A stretch of DNA of 64,000 nt from Lachnospiraceae bacterium (GTDB lineage Bacteria > Bacillota > Clostridia > Lachnospirales > Lachnospiraceae): assembly GCA_015057865.1 (NCBI GenBank), contig SVDH01000009.1, positions 17,430 to 81,429 on the forward strand, read 5' to 3'. The position numbers and the translations under genes were made by a program. Position 1 is the first letter of the stretch. The number at the start of each line of letters is the position of its first letter. This document shows, piece after piece, positions 8,350-16,974 of this stretch. The notes beneath the pieces were generated by a model. The model was given only the letters and a program-made list of their open reading frames with translations, had not been told where the DNA came from and did not search any database.

Positions 8350-9660
8350 ATGTATCGGGAAATTGCGAAGCTGATCATGTACGGAGATCTTGACCATTCC
8401 AGTGTGCTTTATGAAATGGGCGAGATTTTTCGTGATTTTGAAGAAAAAGAGAGCTCTCCGGCGAAGCTGACACAAAAGGTTTATACTGCCGTGAAGCATC
8501 TTTTGATGGTAGCGACGGATTACGGGTTTGATAAAAATCTGTGGCATAACTATCTGACCTGGTTTTTCATCATGAATGAGAATCCGTTTTCACTGACCTG
8601 TGAAAAGGTTGGTGCCAATAACGGTAGTGTAAATCACTTCGCGACAAATGATTTTGCGGTAATGAAGGCGCTGTTTGATTATGATTTCAAACCGATCGAA
8701 GAGGCGCTTGGTATAGACTGCTTTTCGATGATCTCAAACTATCAGTCGATCCAGAAAAAGGATCTGATGTACAATCACAATGTCAGCGAAAAGGTGCAGG
8801 CACTGTCGGCGCGGCTGGAAACGGCGGATACGGCAGAGGATTTTTTTGATATCGTTACAGGATTCTATAAAGATTTTGGCGTTGGCATGTTTGGCCTGAA
8901 TAAAGCATTCCGGATCCGGGAGAATACAAGCGGTGATCTTACATTTTTACCGATCAATAATATGGACACCGTAATGCTTACAGACCTCGTTGGCTATGAG
9001 CTGCAGAAGGAAAAACTGGTGGAAAACACACGTGCTTTTGTGCGCGGTGCCAAGGCCAACAATGTACTGCTTTACGGGGATGCGGGAACCGGGAAGTCGA
9101 CCAGCGTAAAAGCGATCGTCAATGAGTTCTATGATCAGGGGCTCAGGATGATCGAGATTTATAAGCACCAGTTCGGACAGCTTTCCAATGTGATCGCACA
9201 GATCAAGAACAGGAATTACCGGTTTATCATTTATATGGATGATCTTTCCTTTGAAGAGTTCGAGATCGAGTATAAATTCCTGAAAGCTGTGATCGAGGGC
9301 GGTGTTGAGACAAAACCGGACAATATTCTGATCTATGCAACATCAAACCGCAGACACCTGATCAAAGAGACATGGAATGACAGAAACGACGTTGAGGTCA
9401 GCCAGGGAATGCACCGTTCCGATACGATGCAGGAGAAGCTCTCATTGGTTGCACGATTTGGTGTTACGATCTTCTATGGAAAACCATCACAGAAAGAGTA
9501 TTTCGAGATCGTAAAACATCTTGCAAAAGAAGCCGGTATCGAGATGGAGGAAGAAGAACTGCTTGCCGGTGCAAATAAATGGGAACTTTCGCATGGCGGT
9601 ATTTCGGGAAGAACAGCGACACAATATGTCAATCATTTGCTTTCAAGTGAATGTGAATGA
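8350..9660 (+). CDS. DUF815-type AAA ATPase
   Basis: A predicted ATPase of the DUF815 family, whose cellular role is not established. The Walker A motif is GDAGTGKST (about residues 243-251) and a Walker B-like YMDDLSFEE lies about 60 residues later. IYATSNRRHL and a C-terminal helical lid region ending in GGISGRTATQYVNHLL are also visible. I start at the ATG at 8350, which has AAGGAG six bases upstream, not at the TTG at 8329; this gives 436 residues. The N-terminal 200 residues are an alpha-helical region without a recognised motif. The next gene, a metallo-beta-lactamase-fold nuclease, begins 21 bp downstream and is probably co-transcribed. Confidence 0.85.
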   Translation: MYREIAKLIMYGDLDHSSVLYEMGEIFRDFEEKESSPAKLTQKVYTAVKHLLMVATDYGFDKNLWHNYLTWFFIMNENPFSLTCEKVGANNGSVNHFATNDFAVMKALFDYDFKPIEEALGIDCFSMISNYQSIQKKDLMYNHNVSEKVQALSARLETADTAEDFFDIVTGFYKDFGVGMFGLNKAFRIRENTSGDLTFLPINNMDTVMLTDLVGYELQKEKLVENTRAFVRGAKANNVLLYGDAGTGKSTSVKAIVNEFYDQGLRMIEIYKHQFGQLSNVIAQIKNRNYRFIIYMDDLSFEEFEIEYKFLKAVIEGGVETKPDNILIYATSNRRHLIKETWNDRNDVEVSQGMHRSDTMQEKLSLVARFGVTIFYGKPSQKEYFEIVKHLAKEAGIEMEEEELLAGANKWELSHGGISGRTATQYVNHLLSSECE

Positions 9661-9681
9661 TAAAAAGAAAGGGTGCAGGAT

Positions 9682-11280
9682 ATGAAAGTAAGTTTTATAG
9701 GCGCAGCACATGAGGTGACAGGCAGCTGTCATATGATTACGGTTGGCGACAAACATTATCTGGTGGATTGCGGTATGGAACAGGGCCCGGATCTTTATGA
9801 GAATCAAAGGTTGCCGGTATCCGCGTCCGATATTGAGGCAGTGTTTCTGACACATGCCCATATTGATCATTCCGGTCTGCTTCCATTGTTATACAAAGAA
9901 GGCTTCCGCGGTCAGATCTTTGCAACCAATGCAACAACACAGCTTTGTGTGATCATGCTTAAGGACAGTGCCCACATCCAGGAGCAGGAGGCGGAATGGA
10001 AGAACAGAAAAGCGATGCGTGCCGGAAGTGCTAAGGTGGAACCGATCTATAGTGTAGAGGATGCGGAAAATGCGCTCACGCTGTTTGTTCCCTGCGATTA
10101 TGACCAGGATGTGGAAGTCAATGAAATGATCACGCTGTGCTTCCGTGATGCAGGCCATCTTCTGGGTTCGTCCTTTATTGAGATCAAAGTAAAAGAGGAT
10201 GGAGAGGAGACGAAGCTTGTCTTTTCCGGTGACCTTGGAAATGGGAACCGTGTGCTGATCCGTGATCCGGAAGTGCCAAAAGATGCGGATTATCTGTTCA
10301 TCGAGTCAACTTACGGTGACCGCCTGCACGATACACCGCCGGATTATGCGGTAGAGCTTGCGAAAATCCTGCAGATGACATTCCAAAGAGGAGGAAATGT
10401 TGTGATCCCGGCATTTGCAGTCGGCAGAACGCAGGAAATGCTTTACTACATGCGCGAGATCAAGCAGCGTCAGCTTCTGCCTGACTTTGCAGGGTTTAAA
10501 GTATATGTTGACAGCCCGATGGCGGTTGAAGCGACCAATATTTTCAATCGCAACGTGCTGGAATGCTTCCGGCAGAAAGATGTTGAACTGATCCGGCAGG
10601 GGGTCAATCCGATCCGGTTCCAGGGACTTGAGGTTTCCGTTACCAGTGATGATTCAAAAGCGATCAATTTCGTTGAGGAGCCGATCGTGATCATCTCTGC
10701 TTCCGGTATGTGTGAGGCCGGCCGTATCAGACACCATTTAAAATACAATCTCTGGCGTCCTGAAAGCAGTGTTGTATTTGTCGGATATCAGGTGCCGGGT
10801 ACGCTTGGCAACCAGCTGCTAAACGGTGTTTCAGAGGTAAAACTGTTCGGTGAGAAGATCAATGTTGCAGCACAGATCATCAATCTTCCCGGAATCAGCG
10901 GACATGCAGACAGGGATCATCTGACCGCCTGGGTTGAAGGGATGGAGAAGAAACCGAAGCGTATCTTCGTCGTTCACGGTGAGGATGTTGTTACTGACAA
11001 TTTTGCCGTACATCTGACAGAGACGACCGGTGTTCCGGCAATCGCACCGTACAGTGGAGATGTTTTTGATCTGACGACGAATACGCAGATCGCGATTGGC
11101 GACAGGAAGCGGAAGGCAAAGAAGAGCATTGTGTCGACTGCAAAACTTCTTCCTGTTTTGGCAGAAGCAGCGCAAAGACTTGCCGCACTGGTCCGTTCCT
11201 GTGCCGGTATGGCAAATAAGGATCAGAAAAAGCTGGCGAACCAGATCAATGAGATTTGCGATCGTTGGGAAAAGAAATAA
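9682..11280 (+). CDS. MBL-fold/beta-CASP RNA-processing nuclease
   Basis: Predicted metal-dependent ribonuclease of the CPSF73/YSH1-like MBL family, cytoplasmic. The zinc motif HAHIDHSG (His58, His60, Asp62, His63) is followed by AGHLLGSSFIEI and FSGDLG. The beta-CASP insert contains FAVGRTQEMLYYM, and the RMMBL end includes GISGHADRDHLTAWVEG with VVHGE. The length of 532 residues fits the family. The ATG at 9682 is preferred to the GTG at 9673 because AAAGGG lies about 8 bases before it. The exact substrate cannot be told from sequence. It follows the DUF815-type gene closely. Confidence 0.88.
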   Translation: MKVSFIGAAHEVTGSCHMITVGDKHYLVDCGMEQGPDLYENQRLPVSASDIEAVFLTHAHIDHSGLLPLLYKEGFRGQIFATNATTQLCVIMLKDSAHIQEQEAEWKNRKAMRAGSAKVEPIYSVEDAENALTLFVPCDYDQDVEVNEMITLCFRDAGHLLGSSFIEIKVKEDGEETKLVFSGDLGNGNRVLIRDPEVPKDADYLFIESTYGDRLHDTPPDYAVELAKILQMTFQRGGNVVIPAFAVGRTQEMLYYMREIKQRQLLPDFAGFKVYVDSPMAVEATNIFNRNVLECFRQKDVELIRQGVNPIRFQGLEVSVTSDDSKAINFVEEPIVIISASGMCEAGRIRHHLKYNLWRPESSVVFVGYQVPGTLGNQLLNGVSEVKLFGEKINVAAQIINLPGISGHADRDHLTAWVEGMEKKPKRIFVVHGEDVVTDNFAVHLTETTGVPAIAPYSGDVFDLTTNTQIAIGDRKRKAKKSIVSTAKLLPVLAEAAQRLAALVRSCAGMANKDQKKLANQINEICDRWEKK

Positions 11281-11352
11281 ATTGATTCTTGCTTTTTTGT
11301 GAAAAAGACAGTAATCTGGAACAATAATACATACAAAAAAGAGAGAAGGATT

Positions 11353-12099
11353 ATGATAGATTTATTAGATTCACATACACACAGTCTTGTCAGCGGGCAT
11401 GCATATAACTCCATCAACGAGATGATCGCGCAGGCAAGAGAAAAAGATTTAAAACTGATCGCGGTTACGGAGCATGGACCGGCGATGCTTGGAAGCTGTG
11501 GGGAGCTTTACTTTAGGAATCTAAAGATTCAGCCAAGAAACCGTGACGAACTCTGGACGCTGTTTGGAGCTGAAGTCAACATTCTGGACTGGACAGGTAA
11601 GATCGATCTGATGGAAAGTACCTTAAAGCAGCTTGATGTTGTGATCGCAAGCATTCATCCGCCAACCTATACGAAAATAGAAGATGCCGATGAAGATGTG
11701 ATCGCAGAGAAAAACACAACGGCCTATATCCGGACGATGCAGAACCCCTATATTAATATCATCGGCCACCCGGATGACGGCAGATATCCGGTGCATTACG
11801 ATGAGCTGGTCCGTGCTGCAAAGGCATATCACGTTCTGTTGGAGGTGAATAACACTTCCTTCCTGGAGCGCAATTATCGTCAGAATGCCAGGGAAAACTA
11901 TATGAAGATGCTTACATACTGTAAGCAGTATGAAGAACCGGTCATCATCAATTCTGATGCACACCTTGATCTGGAAGTGGGTGAGCATACGGAAGCGTGG
12001 AATCTGATCAAAGAAGCAGACTTCCCTGAGCGCTTGATCGTAAACACTGATCTTGATCTGTACTTCTCATATATTAATTACAATCCTTTGTTTAAATGA
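11353..12099 (+). CDS. PHP-domain phosphatase/hydrolase (YcdX-like)
   Basis: Predicted metal-dependent phosphoesterase of the PHP family. Metal-ligand motifs visible in order are DSHTHSLVSGHAYNS (His8, His10), TEHGPAM, IASIHPP, IGHPDDGRYPVHYDEL and NSDAHL. The 248-residue length suits the YcdX-type phosphatases. I start at 11353 because the family begins with a short strand before DSHTH; the 18 codons upstream in frame look like leader sequence. The substrate is unknown. It may be read through from the nuclease gene, whose stop is 72 bp upstream. Confidence 0.85.
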   Translation: MIDLLDSHTHSLVSGHAYNSINEMIAQAREKDLKLIAVTEHGPAMLGSCGELYFRNLKIQPRNRDELWTLFGAEVNILDWTGKIDLMESTLKQLDVVIASIHPPTYTKIEDADEDVIAEKNTTAYIRTMQNPYINIIGHPDDGRYPVHYDELVRAAKAYHVLLEVNNTSFLERNYRQNARENYMKMLTYCKQYEEPVIINSDAHLDLEVGEHTEAWNLIKEADFPERLIVNTDLDLYFSYINYNPLFK

Positions 12100-12120
12100 G
12101 ATTCATAGTAGATTTAACTC

Positions 12121-12149
12121 TTTACTTTACAACGTTAAAATGTTAAAAT
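12121..12149 (+). promoter_or_regulatory. Promoter for yerC-pcrA
   Basis: TTTACT (12121-12126), 17-bp spacer, TAAAAT (12144-12149). The -10 box covers the upstream ATG at 12148, which supports translation from 12169. Confidence 0.55.
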
Positions 12150-12168
12150 GAGCGGCAGGAGGTGCAAG

Positions 12169-12459
12169 ATGAGTAAAACAATTCGAACAGAGGCAGTGGA
12201 TCATCTTTTTGAAGCGATCCTGCTGCTTAAGGATAAAGAGGAATGCTATACTTTTTTTGAAGATGTGTGTACGGTGAATGAACTTTTATCCCTCTCACAG
12301 CGCTTTGAAGTGGCGTACATGCTGCGGGAGAAAAAGACTTATCTTGATATTGCAGAAAAGACCGGTGCATCTACCGCTACGATCAGTCGTGTCAATCGTT
12401 CATTGAATTATGGAAAAGACGGTTATGATATGATCTTTGATCGTATGTTGAAAGAATAG
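12169..12459 (+). CDS. yerC: YerC/YecD-family TrpR-like regulator
   Basis: Small DNA-binding protein of the TrpR/YerC/YecD family (96 residues). The helix-turn-helix is in KTYLDIAEKTGASTATISRVNRSLNYG (split here as KTYLDIAEKTGA and STATISRVNR). ELLSLSQRFEVAYML forms the preceding helix. The ATG at 12169 has AGGAGG six bases upstream; the in-frame ATG at 12148 lies within the promoter -10 region. pcrA begins 8 bp after the stop, with its Shine-Dalgarno overlapping the end of this gene, so the two are translationally coupled. YerC is adjacent to pcrA in many Firmicutes. Confidence 0.88.
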   Translation: MSKTIRTEAVDHLFEAILLLKDKEECYTFFEDVCTVNELLSLSQRFEVAYMLREKKTYLDIAEKTGASTATISRVNRSLNYGKDGYDMIFDRMLKE

Positions 12460-12467
12460 GAGTGTTT

Positions 12468-14717
12468 ATGCAACTCAATAACGAGCAGCAGAAAGCGGTT
12501 CTCCATGTTGATGGACCGCTTTTAATATTGGCCGGAGCAGGCTCCGGAAAGACACGGGTTTTGACAAACCGGATCGCCCGCCTGATCAGTGAATGCAATG
12601 TTTCGCCATGGAACATCCTCGCGATCACATTTACCAACAAGGCGGCAGATGAGATGCGCGAGAGGATCGATGATCTTGTCGGTCTTGGATCCGAGAGTAT
12701 CTGGGTTGCGACCTTTCATTCGACCTGTGTCAGAATTCTCAGACGGTTTATCGACCGGATCGGATATGATACGAATTTTTCGATCTATGATGCAGATGAT
12801 CAGAAGAACGTCATGAAAGAGATCATCAAGCGTCGTAAGATCGATACCAAAATGTATAAAGAACGCTTTTTCCTGAACGCCATTTCATCTGCAAAGGATG
12901 AACTGGTCTCACCGGAGGCTTTTAAAGAGCAGGCGGGGGAGGATTTTATCAAAAAGATGCAGGCTGATATATACGAGGAGTATCAGAAGACCCTGCATAA
13001 GAGCAATGCGCTCGATTTCGATGATCTGATCTATCTTTGCGTGAAGCTTTTAAAGCAGGATAAAGAGGTTCGTGATTATTATCAGGACAGATTCCGCTAT
13101 ATTTCCGTTGACGAATATCAGGATACCAATACGGCACAGTTTGAGTTGGTGCGCCTGCTGGCCGGAAAATACAAGAATCTTTGCGTTGTCGGTGATGATG
13201 ATCAGTCGATTTATAAATTCCGCGGCGCAAACATCAAAAACATCCTGAATTTTGAAAAGCATTATCCAAATGCAAAGGTGATCAAGCTTGAGCAGAACTA
13301 TCGTTCCACCCAGAATATCCTGGATGCGGCAAATGCTGTGATCTCGCACAATATGGGACGGAAGGAAAAACGTCTCTGGACGGATCAGGAAGCCGGTGAT
13401 AAGATCGGATTCTATCAGTTTGATACGGCTTATGAAGAAGCAGAGCATATCGCATATGAGATTTCATCACTTGTCCGTAGAAATGAGTTTTCCTATGGAG
13501 AATGCGCGATCCTTTACAGGACCAATGCGCAGTCGCGCCTGTTGGAAGAAAAACTGGTATCTGCCAATATTCCGTATAAGATCATCGGCGGGATCAATTT
13601 CTATTCCAGAAAAGAGATCAAAGATGTTCTGGCTTATTTAAAGACGATTGAAAACGGGCAGGACGATCTGGCGGTCCGCCGGATCATCAATGTGCCAAAA
13701 CGCGGCATCGGCGCGACGACGATCGGCCGGATTCAGGAATTTGCAGATGAGCAGGGGATGCCGTTTTTTGATGCTTGCCGTCAGATCGAGTTAATTCCGA
13801 CGATCAAAAAGGCAGCAGATAAGATCAGAGATTTTGCAAATTTCATTCTGGTATGCAGGGCACAGCTGGCAGAAGGCGGCATCGGGGAAATGACGAAATA
13901 CCTGCTGGATGCGACAGGTTATATTGATGACCTTCGCGCAGAGCATGATGAGGAAGCGGATGCGCGGATCGAAAATATCGAAGAGCTCTTAAATAAGATC
14001 ACAGACTATGAAGAGACGGCAGAGAATCCGACATTGACGGAGTTTTTGGATGAGGTATCTCTTGTCGCTGATATTGATAATCTTGAAGAAGGCCAGGACT
14101 ATGTTGCATTGATGACGCTTCACAGCGCAAAGGGGCTGGAATTTGCCAATGTTTACATTTCGGGGATGGAGGATGGTCTTTTCCCGAGCTATATGACGAT
14201 CACGGCAGATGATGAGTCAGAGATGGAGGAAGAACGCAGGCTGGCATATGTGGGAATCACCAGGGCGAAAAAACGTTTGACACTGACCTGTGCGAAAACC
14301 AGAATGACCCGGGGGGAAATGCAGTATAATAAAGTATCGCGTTTCCTTGCTGAGATCCCGAAAAAACTATTGACCGGAAACGGACGCCAGGAAGATGCGC
14401 TGCCGCTTTATCAGCAGGCAAACCGTGGATTTGCACAGGCCAGAAAGAGCTTTCGCAGTGAGGATGTGTATGGCGTTGCAAGAGCAAAGAGCAGCAAAGC
14501 ACCGTCAGACGTGCCAAAAGCAAAGAACATCGGCAATGCCGGTGCGGCCGGAAAACCGGATTATAATGAAGGGGACCGTGTACGACATCCGAAGTTTGGA
14601 GAGGGCACTGTGACATCGATGGTGCTTGGCGGCCGGGATTATGAAGTGACGGTTGATTTTGATGATTTTGGCACAAAAAAGATGTTCGCACAGTTTGCAA
14701 AAATGAATCGGATATGA
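12468..14717 (+). CDS. pcrA: ATP-dependent DNA helicase PcrA/UvrD
   Basis: Superfamily 1A 3'-to-5' helicase for repair and plasmid/replication processing. Helicase motifs are seen in order: Q motif LNNEQQKAV, motif I AGAGSGKT, motif Ia ITFTNKAADEMRERI, motif II VDEYQDTN, motif III GDDDQSIYKFRGA, motif IV LEQNYRST, motif V MTLHSAKGLEF and motif VI EERRLAYVGITRAKKRL. The C-terminus has a basic linker and the GDRVRHPKFGEGTV tudor-like domain typical of Gram-positive PcrA, which binds RNA polymerase. Length 749 residues. The ATG at 12468 lies 5 bases after AGGAG. Confidence 0.96.
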   Translation: MQLNNEQQKAVLHVDGPLLILAGAGSGKTRVLTNRIARLISECNVSPWNILAITFTNKAADEMRERIDDLVGLGSESIWVATFHSTCVRILRRFIDRIGYDTNFSIYDADDQKNVMKEIIKRRKIDTKMYKERFFLNAISSAKDELVSPEAFKEQAGEDFIKKMQADIYEEYQKTLHKSNALDFDDLIYLCVKLLKQDKEVRDYYQDRFRYISVDEYQDTNTAQFELVRLLAGKYKNLCVVGDDDQSIYKFRGANIKNILNFEKHYPNAKVIKLEQNYRSTQNILDAANAVISHNMGRKEKRLWTDQEAGDKIGFYQFDTAYEEAEHIAYEISSLVRRNEFSYGECAILYRTNAQSRLLEEKLVSANIPYKIIGGINFYSRKEIKDVLAYLKTIENGQDDLAVRRIINVPKRGIGATTIGRIQEFADEQGMPFFDACRQIELIPTIKKAADKIRDFANFILVCRAQLAEGGIGEMTKYLLDATGYIDDLRAEHDEEADARIENIEELLNKITDYEETAENPTLTEFLDEVSLVADIDNLEEGQDYVALMTLHSAKGLEFANVYISGMEDGLFPSYMTITADDESEMEEERRLAYVGITRAKKRLTLTCAKTRMTRGEMQYNKVSRFLAEIPKKLLTGNGRQEDALPLYQQANRGFAQARKSFRSEDVYGVARAKSSKAPSDVPKAKNIGNAGAAGKPDYNEGDRVRHPKFGEGTVTSMVLGGRDYEVTVDFDDFGTKKMFAQFAKMNRI

Positions 14718-14786
14718 TAAACTCGGTTACATGAAGGTTACTTATATAAAGAGCGTTCATTAGATTTCAAAAAAGGAGCGGATATT

Positions 14787-15050
14787 ATGAGAAGTGTAGA
14801 GGATATGGCAGCATTATCCAGGCTGGCGAAACTGATCAAAAGAGAAGAAGAAGACGACAAATTAAAGACAATACTGATCATTGTCGGGCTGATTGCGATC
14901 GCAGCAGTAGTAGCGTATTGCGTATACCGCTATTTTAGACCGGATTATCTGGATGATTTTGATGATTTCGATGATGACTTTGACGAGGATTTCTTTGATG
15001 ATGATGTAGCTGAGATCAAAGAGCCGGTTTTTGAAGACGACGAAGCATAA
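14787..15050 (+). CDS. Small single-pass membrane protein with acidic tail
   Basis: Unknown function, 87 residues. A short basic/acidic N-terminus containing LAKLIKREEEDDKLKT is followed by one strongly hydrophobic helix (about residues 27-46) and then an Asp/Glu/Phe-rich tail in which DDFDD-like units repeat. It has a GGAG Shine-Dalgarno and a terminator directly downstream. Acidic-tailed one-helix proteins of this size are common beside unrelated genes in Lachnospiraceae. I cannot assign a role. Confidence 0.75.
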   Translation: MRSVEDMAALSRLAKLIKREEEDDKLKTILIIVGLIAIAAVVAYCVYRYFRPDYLDDFDDFDDDFDEDFFDDDVAEIKEPVFEDDEA

Positions 15051-15083
15051 AAGATAGTTGTCTGAATAATCTTGAACATGTAA

Positions 15084-15124
15084 AAAGGACTGCTCATATG
15101 AAGATATATGCGGCAGTCCTTTTG
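15084..15124 (+). terminator. Rho-independent terminator
   Basis: AAAGGACTGC (15084-15093) pairs with GCAGTCCTTT (15113-15122); T-rich end. Confidence 0.75.
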
Positions 15125-15145
15125 TGTATATGAAAAGGAATATCC

Positions 15146-16543
15146 GTGAAAAAAGGGGAAATTTATGAAGGGAAGGTAGAAAAGACCACCTTTCCGAATA
15201 AAGGACATGTATATGTAGAGGGAAAACCGGAGCCGGTGACCGTGAAAAACGCATTGCCGGGGCAGACGGTTTCTTTTTGCCTTACAAAAAAGAAACATGG
15301 GAAGTTTGAAGGGAATCTGCTTTCTGTGGTCACGCCCGGCCGGGATGAATTGGCAAAACCGGCGTGCGTTCATGCGGGAATCTGCGGTGGCTGTATTTAT
15401 CAGTCGCTTCCGTATGAAAAGCAGCTTCAGATCAAACAAGAGCAGGTGCTTTCGCTGCTGCGCCCTGTGCTGCCGGATGCGGATGAATTGTTTGAGGGAA
15501 TAAAGAAAAGCCCCAGGCAGTTTGGATACCGCAACAAGATGGAATATACCTTTGGGGATGAATACAAAGGCGGACCGCTTTCTGTGGGAATGCACAAGCG
15601 GGGCGCTTTTTATGACATTGTACCCGTAACGGGATGCCGGATCGCGGATGCGGATTTTGGAATGATCTTAAAAGCAACCGGAGATTATTTTAGAGAGCGG
15701 AAGATCCCTCATTTTCACCGGATGCGGCATGACGGGTATCTCAGACATCTTCTGGTCAGAAAGGCAGCATATACAGAAGAGATCCTGATCGATCTTGTGA
15801 CAACGGGAGCGAATCTGTATGAAACGGGACTGATCACCGAATGGAAAGATCTCATATTAAAACTGCCTTTGGAGGGGAAGATTGCTGGTATTCTTCATAC
15901 GACGAATGACAGCGTGGCTGACGTGGTAAAAGATGAAGGCACACAGATTCTTTATGGCAGGGATTCCTTTGAAGAAACCTGCCTTGGATTATCCTTTACG
16001 ATCACACCGTTTTCTTTTTTCCAGACCAATTCTCTTGGTGCGGAAGTACTGTATGAAACGGCGCGGGAGTATATTTCAGGAGAACTGGATGAATCTGAAA
16101 AGATCGTTTATGACCTCTACAGCGGGACAGGGACGATCGCGCAGCTTCTCGCACCGGCCGCCAAGAAGGTGATCGGTGTTGAGATCGTGGAAGAGGCAGT
16201 GGATGCTGCCAGGATCAATGCGAAAAAGAATGGATTGGATAACTGCGAGTTCCTTGCAGGGGATGTGTTAAAAGTATTGGATGAGATTACGGAAAAACCG
16301 GATCTGATCGTACTCGATCCACCGCGTGACGGCGTGCATCCGAAAGCCTTGAATCACATCATTTCATATGATGTGGATTCAATCCTTTACATTTCATGCA
16401 AGCCGACCAGTCTGGCACGGGATCTGGTTCCTTTGCAGGCAGGGGGATACCGGGTCAGACGGCTTTGCTGTGTGGACATGTTTCCCGGCACGGCAAATGT
16501 TGAAACCGTGGCACTTTTATCGAAAAGGCGGGAAAGGATATGA
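15146..16543 (+). CDS. rlmD: 23S rRNA (uracil-C5)-methyltransferase, RlmD/TrmA family
   Basis: SAM-dependent RNA m5U methyltransferase. An N-terminal TRAM-type domain (residues 1-60) is followed by iron-sulphur cysteines Cys74, Cys80 and Cys83 in CVHAGICGGCIYQ, with a fourth in PVTGCRIAD. The SAM-binding motif is YDLYSGTGTIAQLL. LDPPRDGVHPKAL and the nucleophile motif ISCKPTSLARDL complete the catalytic domain. The start is GTG with AAAAGG 8-9 bases upstream; 465 residues. The choice of rRNA rather than tRNA as target is by family habit in Firmicutes. It is the first gene of a tight four-gene unit. Confidence 0.92.
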   Translation: MKKGEIYEGKVEKTTFPNKGHVYVEGKPEPVTVKNALPGQTVSFCLTKKKHGKFEGNLLSVVTPGRDELAKPACVHAGICGGCIYQSLPYEKQLQIKQEQVLSLLRPVLPDADELFEGIKKSPRQFGYRNKMEYTFGDEYKGGPLSVGMHKRGAFYDIVPVTGCRIADADFGMILKATGDYFRERKIPHFHRMRHDGYLRHLLVRKAAYTEEILIDLVTTGANLYETGLITEWKDLILKLPLEGKIAGILHTTNDSVADVVKDEGTQILYGRDSFEETCLGLSFTITPFSFFQTNSLGAEVLYETAREYISGELDESEKIVYDLYSGTGTIAQLLAPAAKKVIGVEIVEEAVDAARINAKKNGLDNCEFLAGDVLKVLDEITEKPDLIVLDPPRDGVHPKALNHIISYDVDSILYISCKPTSLARDLVPLQAGGYRVRRLCCVDMFPGTANVETVALLSKRRERI

Positions 16544-16965
16544 TCAATCTTACTCATTATAAATATGTCAGGATCCAGGGAAAAGAACTGGCAAAAAATA
16601 CGATGTACGCAAAGGGCGTATTCAGCATGTGCTGGCAATTGGTGCAGGATGATGCAATGGAAGAAGAGGACAGAGATCTGTACATGGAGATCGACTCCTG
16701 GTTTGCAGAGCATCTTCCCTGGCCGCCGCAGTGTAAAAAACAGGAGCCTGTCATCTGCTGGTTTAAGGTTGAGAAAGCAGAGGAAATGATGAAAATGATC
16801 CGACCGGCACTTTGGCTGCTGGAAAAATATCATCATGAGTATTATCTGGTTTTTACAAATTTTCCCGGTGAGATCGTTTATGAGGATGAATATCAGGTTG
16901 CTGCGTTAACAGATGGTGAGATCAGGATTGCTGAAGTGCAGGAGTCCTGGTCGCCGGAGGATTAA
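16540..16965 (+). CDS. Conserved hypothetical protein (141 aa)
   Basis: Function not recognised. The ATG overlaps the rlmD stop by 4 bases, so translation is coupled. The protein is soluble, slightly acidic and rich in Trp (SWFAEHLPWPPQC) and Met. No signal peptide or membrane helix is seen. The central part, about residues 60-110, with ICWFKVEKAEEMMKMIRPAL and YYLVFTNFPGEIVYED looks like an alpha-beta domain. The position between rlmD and a CPA1 antiporter does not indicate a role. Confidence 0.75.
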   Translation: MINLTHYKYVRIQGKELAKNTMYAKGVFSMCWQLVQDDAMEEEDRDLYMEIDSWFAEHLPWPPQCKKQEPVICWFKVEKAEEMMKMIRPALWLLEKYHHEYYLVFTNFPGEIVYEDEYQVAALTDGEIRIAEVQESWSPED

Positions 16966-16974
16966 GGATCACAT